7,797 nucleotides of DNA from an uncultured Aeromicrobium sp. (GTDB lineage: Bacteria; Actinomycetota; Actinomycetes; Propionibacteriales; Nocardioidaceae), in assembly GCF_946221465.1 (NCBI RefSeq), contig NZ_CAMJVP010000157.1, positions 1 through 7,797 of the forward strand, written 5' to 3'. Positions 6,081-7,797 of this stretch are shown piece by piece. How positions within the stretch are numbered: the stretch's first letter is position 1; the number at the start of each line of letters is the position of its first letter. The notes below the pieces were generated by a model. The model was given only the letters and a program-made list of their open reading frames with translations. It was not told the DNA's origin and made no database searches. A program made the position numbers and the translations under genes.

Positions 6081-7075
6081 GCGTTCGCCTCGTCCTGCTG
6101 CTCGCTGTCTTGCGCGTAAGGGGCCGCGGGTGGGAGAGAGCTCAGATGTTCGTGGGTGAGGCGCCAGCCGTGAGAGGTGCGGGTGAACACGTTGGTGGCG
6201 CGCCCCGCGCCGGCGTGCTTCTGCCCATTGATGGTGCCGTCCCAGTGGTAGGTGTAGATCGCCACGGCGGCGTCCTCCGAGCGGGCGACCCAGTCGACGT
6301 CCTCGGCCCCGTAGGTCTCGTCGGGGATCATCGCCCAGGTCCGCTCGAAATACGCCCTGACCTCATCGACGCCTGCGCAGGTGGCATCGCCGAAGAAGTA
6401 GACCGCATCGGGCGCGAGCAGCCGGGCGACATTGTCGAACTCATGCGTGTTCGTTGCAGCCAGGTAAGCCTCCAACGCTGCGGCGGCCGTCTTTGCCGGT
6501 GCGGTCCCCTGACGGTGTGGACCTTCAGGGGATGCGACCATCCTCCACAGGGGCGGACCATCGCCCGAGTCGGAGTGGGCGGTGACCTGGAAGCCGTGGC
6601 GCTCGTACAGGCGCACGTTGCGTGGATCCGAGGTATCGAGCGCGACGGCACCACCCCCGCGGGCTCGGACCTTTGAGAGCGCAAAACCGATGAGTGCCGA
6701 GGCGATTCCTTGCCCTTGGCGCTCGGGGCGAACGCCGAGCGTCTCCAGTCGCCACGCTCCCTCCGGCGGTGGGGTCTGATCGAGACGGCCGATACGGTCG
6801 CCGTGCAACGCGATCACCTCTCCCACCATGGCGGGCGTGGGGTCGGGTGCGTCCGGCGGCAGGAGCGCGATCACCCCATCACCGTCTCCGGCGACAGCCA
6901 CGATCCCATGCTCGTGCGCATAGCCCAGATAGAGCCGCTGCAACGCGCGCAAGCGGCCCAGATAGCCGCTCTCGGGAAGCACGTGCCGGGTCCAGGGATA
7001 GTGCTCGAACGCTGCGGTGAGCGTGTCCGCCGCAGCCGCCAGGTCTGCAGGCTGCGCCTGCCGCACGTGGGTCAT
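6077..7075 (-). CDS. GNAT N-acetyltransferase fused to a SnoaL/NTF2-like domain
   Basis: A 332-residue two-domain protein. Residues 1-180 are a GNAT acetyltransferase: strand 4 LETLGV (110-115), then the acetyl-CoA pyrophosphate loop RPERQGQGIAS (116-126, the Q/RxxGxG/A motif), and NVRLYERHGF (153-162) near the C-terminal strand. The acceptor is unknown. After a Pro/Ala linker, residues about 195-315 look like an NTF2/SnoaL fold: AAALEAYLAATNTHEFDNVA, DAVYFFGD, a long middle strand region, and NVFTRTSHGWRLTHEHLS, typical of DUF4440/SnoaL_3 members. The ATG at 7075 has AGGAGG at 7080-7085. The stop overlaps the start of the histidine phosphatase pseudogene. The fusion is uncommon; both halves look intact, with no frameshift. 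Confidence 0.88.
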   Translation of the reverse strand: MTHVRQAQPADLAAAADTLTAAFEHYPWTRHVLPESGYLGRLRALQRLYLGYAHEHGIVAVAGDGDGVIALLPPDAPDPTPAMVGEVIALHGDRIGRLDQTPPPEGAWRLETLGVRPERQGQGIASALIGFALSKVRARGGGAVALDTSDPRNVRLYERHGFQVTAHSDSGDGPPLWRMVASPEGPHRQGTAPAKTAAAALEAYLAATNTHEFDNVARLLAPDAVYFFGDATCAGVDEVRAYFERTWAMIPDETYGAEDVDWVARSEDAAVAIYTYHWDGTINGQKHAGAGRATNVFTRTSHGWRLTHEHLSSLPPAAPYAQDSEQQDEANA

Positions 7076-7094
7076 GTCGCCTCCTGAACATCGC

Positions 7095-7272
7095 GAGCGG
7101 TTCCCGGTTCACCATGGCCCGCAGGCTCGCCAGATGCTGCTCGAACGCGTCGCGGCCGGTCTTCGTGATCCCAGCCCGTGTGCGCATTCCGACCGGTTCC
7201 TTAAGCCCGGTCACCAGCTGCGCTGCGGTGTTGTCCTAGTTCCAGATGGTGGAGGTAGCGCGACAGTGCTCT
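7095..7272 (-). pseudogene. C-terminal remnant of a winged-helix transcriptional regulator
   Basis: Two pieces in different minus frames resemble a small winged-helix (HTH_34/MarR-like) regulator. In one frame 7272-7237 gives RALSRYLHHLEL, like the recognition helix of this family (xLSRxLxxLE). In another, from about 7217, VTGLKEPVGMRTRAGITKTG then RDAFEQHLASLRAMV matches the wing and last helix (compare RTWxxLTxAGRAAFxxHxxALRxIV). A frameshift near 7230-7236, after CTG GAA, separates them. Everything before the recognition helix is absent and the remains end where the plus-strand HTH gene begins. The original stop is not identified. It sits just before the GNAT gene, so it may once have been its regulator or operon leader. 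Confidence 0.55.
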
Positions 7273-7692
7273 AACCTCGCCCCATCCTTACAGTTGGTGA
7301 TCTCGGCGCATCGCGCGATCCGGCGGCGGCGCAGACCAGCGGTGGTCTCTCAGGAGTTCGCGGAGCGACTGCCTGTCCCTGTGCCGCGGTTGACAGCGGA
7401 GATGCTGGACGAGGCAGGGCGCAGATACGGCAACGGCGAGACGTTGCGCCAGGTCGCGCACGAACTGGGCGTGAGCAGGTCGCGTCTTGCGGGTCGTTTG
7501 CGCGAGCATGGCGGCGTGATCCGTCGCCAGGCTCCTTCGCCGGAACAGGCGCTTGAGATGGCCCGCCACTACGAGCAGGGCGAGTCGCTAGCGAGGGTCG
7601 GTGCGCGGCTTGGCTTCAACGCGGGCACTGTGCGCACGCATCTATTGCGTGCTGGTGTCTCGCTTAGGGATAGCCACGGCCGGGAGAGATGA
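7246..7692 (+). CDS. hypothetical protein with two tandem helix-turn-helix repeats
   Basis: The frame holds 148 codons, bounded by a TAG at 7237-7239. The convincing part is residues 48-142, two homologous units of about 45 residues: RRYGNGETLRQVAHELGVSR at 59-78 and RHYEQGESLARVGARLGFNA at 107-126, each followed by a recognition-helix-like segment (RLAGRLREHGGVIR; TVRTHLLRAGVSLR). Such Hin/resolvase-like HTH pairs occur in C-terminal tails of actinobacterial serine recombinases and in small mobile-element proteins; no catalytic domain is present here. The first 40 or so residues overlap the winged-helix remnant, show weaker codon bias and lack a ribosome-binding site, so the true start is probably downstream (GTG codons at 7297, 7342 or 7345) or the gene is 5'-truncated. 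Function unknown. Confidence 0.6.
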   Translation: MVEVARQCSNLAPSLQLVISAHRAIRRRRRPAVVSQEFAERLPVPVPRLTAEMLDEAGRRYGNGETLRQVAHELGVSRSRLAGRLREHGGVIRRQAPSPEQALEMARHYEQGESLARVGARLGFNAGTVRTHLLRAGVSLRDSHGRER

Positions 7693-7797
7693 GCCGGGCA
7701 CTTCGGATGAAGATCCGTCGTAGAACCAACGGACCTACCCCAGGACGGCACACGATGGCGCTTAGCCTCGATCCACCGATGAGCCTTCGGCGGGTGG
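7693..7797. other. right-edge region without a supported gene
   Basis: These 105 bp hold a weak hairpin right after the HTH gene (CGGAT-GAAG-ATCCG, 7704-7717, no T-run) and, near the end, a plus-strand ATG at 7754 with AGGACGG about 12 nt upstream. Its 14 codons to the edge (MALSLDPPMSLRRV) are too few to call a gene. No terminal inverted repeat or tRNA was recognised. Confidence 0.5.

Noticed and set aside
5816..6676. Plus-strand open frame of 286 codons
   Set aside because: Antisense to the histidine phosphatase pseudogene and the GNAT fusion, both of which have clear family motifs. No domain is seen in the plus frame.

Overview
The window is GC-rich DNA with strong G/C preference at third codon positions, GTG starts, probable leaderless promoters and typical high-GC Gram-positive families (DUF2804, paired TetR/MFS, GNAT–NTF2 fusion). 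It looks like an actinobacterium, probably Micrococcales (the order is inference). No RNA genes, CRISPR array or complete insertion sequence were seen.

Layout. Left edge (1-115): a possible C-terminal tail of a plus-strand gene, facing a complete DUF2804 gene (116-1090, minus). Region 1143-3214, minus strand: a probable operon TetR repressor -> short-chain dehydrogenase (SDR) -> second SDR that has lost its catalytic core -> 23-codon remnant of a SnoaL/NTF2-like gene. The TetR promoter carries a perfect inverted repeat and appears leaderless. Region 3313-3674: debris of a DHA2-type efflux transporter. Region 3678-5638: an intact divergent pair, a DHA1-type MFS efflux pump (minus) and a TetR regulator (plus), with two inverted near-identical 20-bp operator arms between them. 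Region 5655-7272, minus strand: remnant of a winged-helix regulator -> intact GNAT acetyltransferase fused to an NTF2-like domain -> histidine phosphatase pseudogene, the last two overlapping by ATGA. Right edge: a plus-strand protein with two tandem helix-turn-helix repeats (7246-7692), whose start overlaps the regulator remnant, then about 105 bp with no supported gene.

Function. The intact parts fit an accessory detoxification/efflux segment: two TetR switches, one for a redox SDR operon and one for an MFS pump, plus an acetyltransferase. None of the substrates can be read from the sequence.

The most notable feature is gene decay. Five separate genes are broken: an SDR with an internal deletion, a SnoaL stub, a DHA2 transporter, a histidine phosphatase with one large deletion plus two opposite frameshifts, and a winged-helix regulator. 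This is either a decaying island or the mark of indel/assembly errors. Raw reads would decide. No wholly new system is evident. The best leads are the two operator architectures, the GNAT–NTF2 fusion and the tandem-HTH protein.
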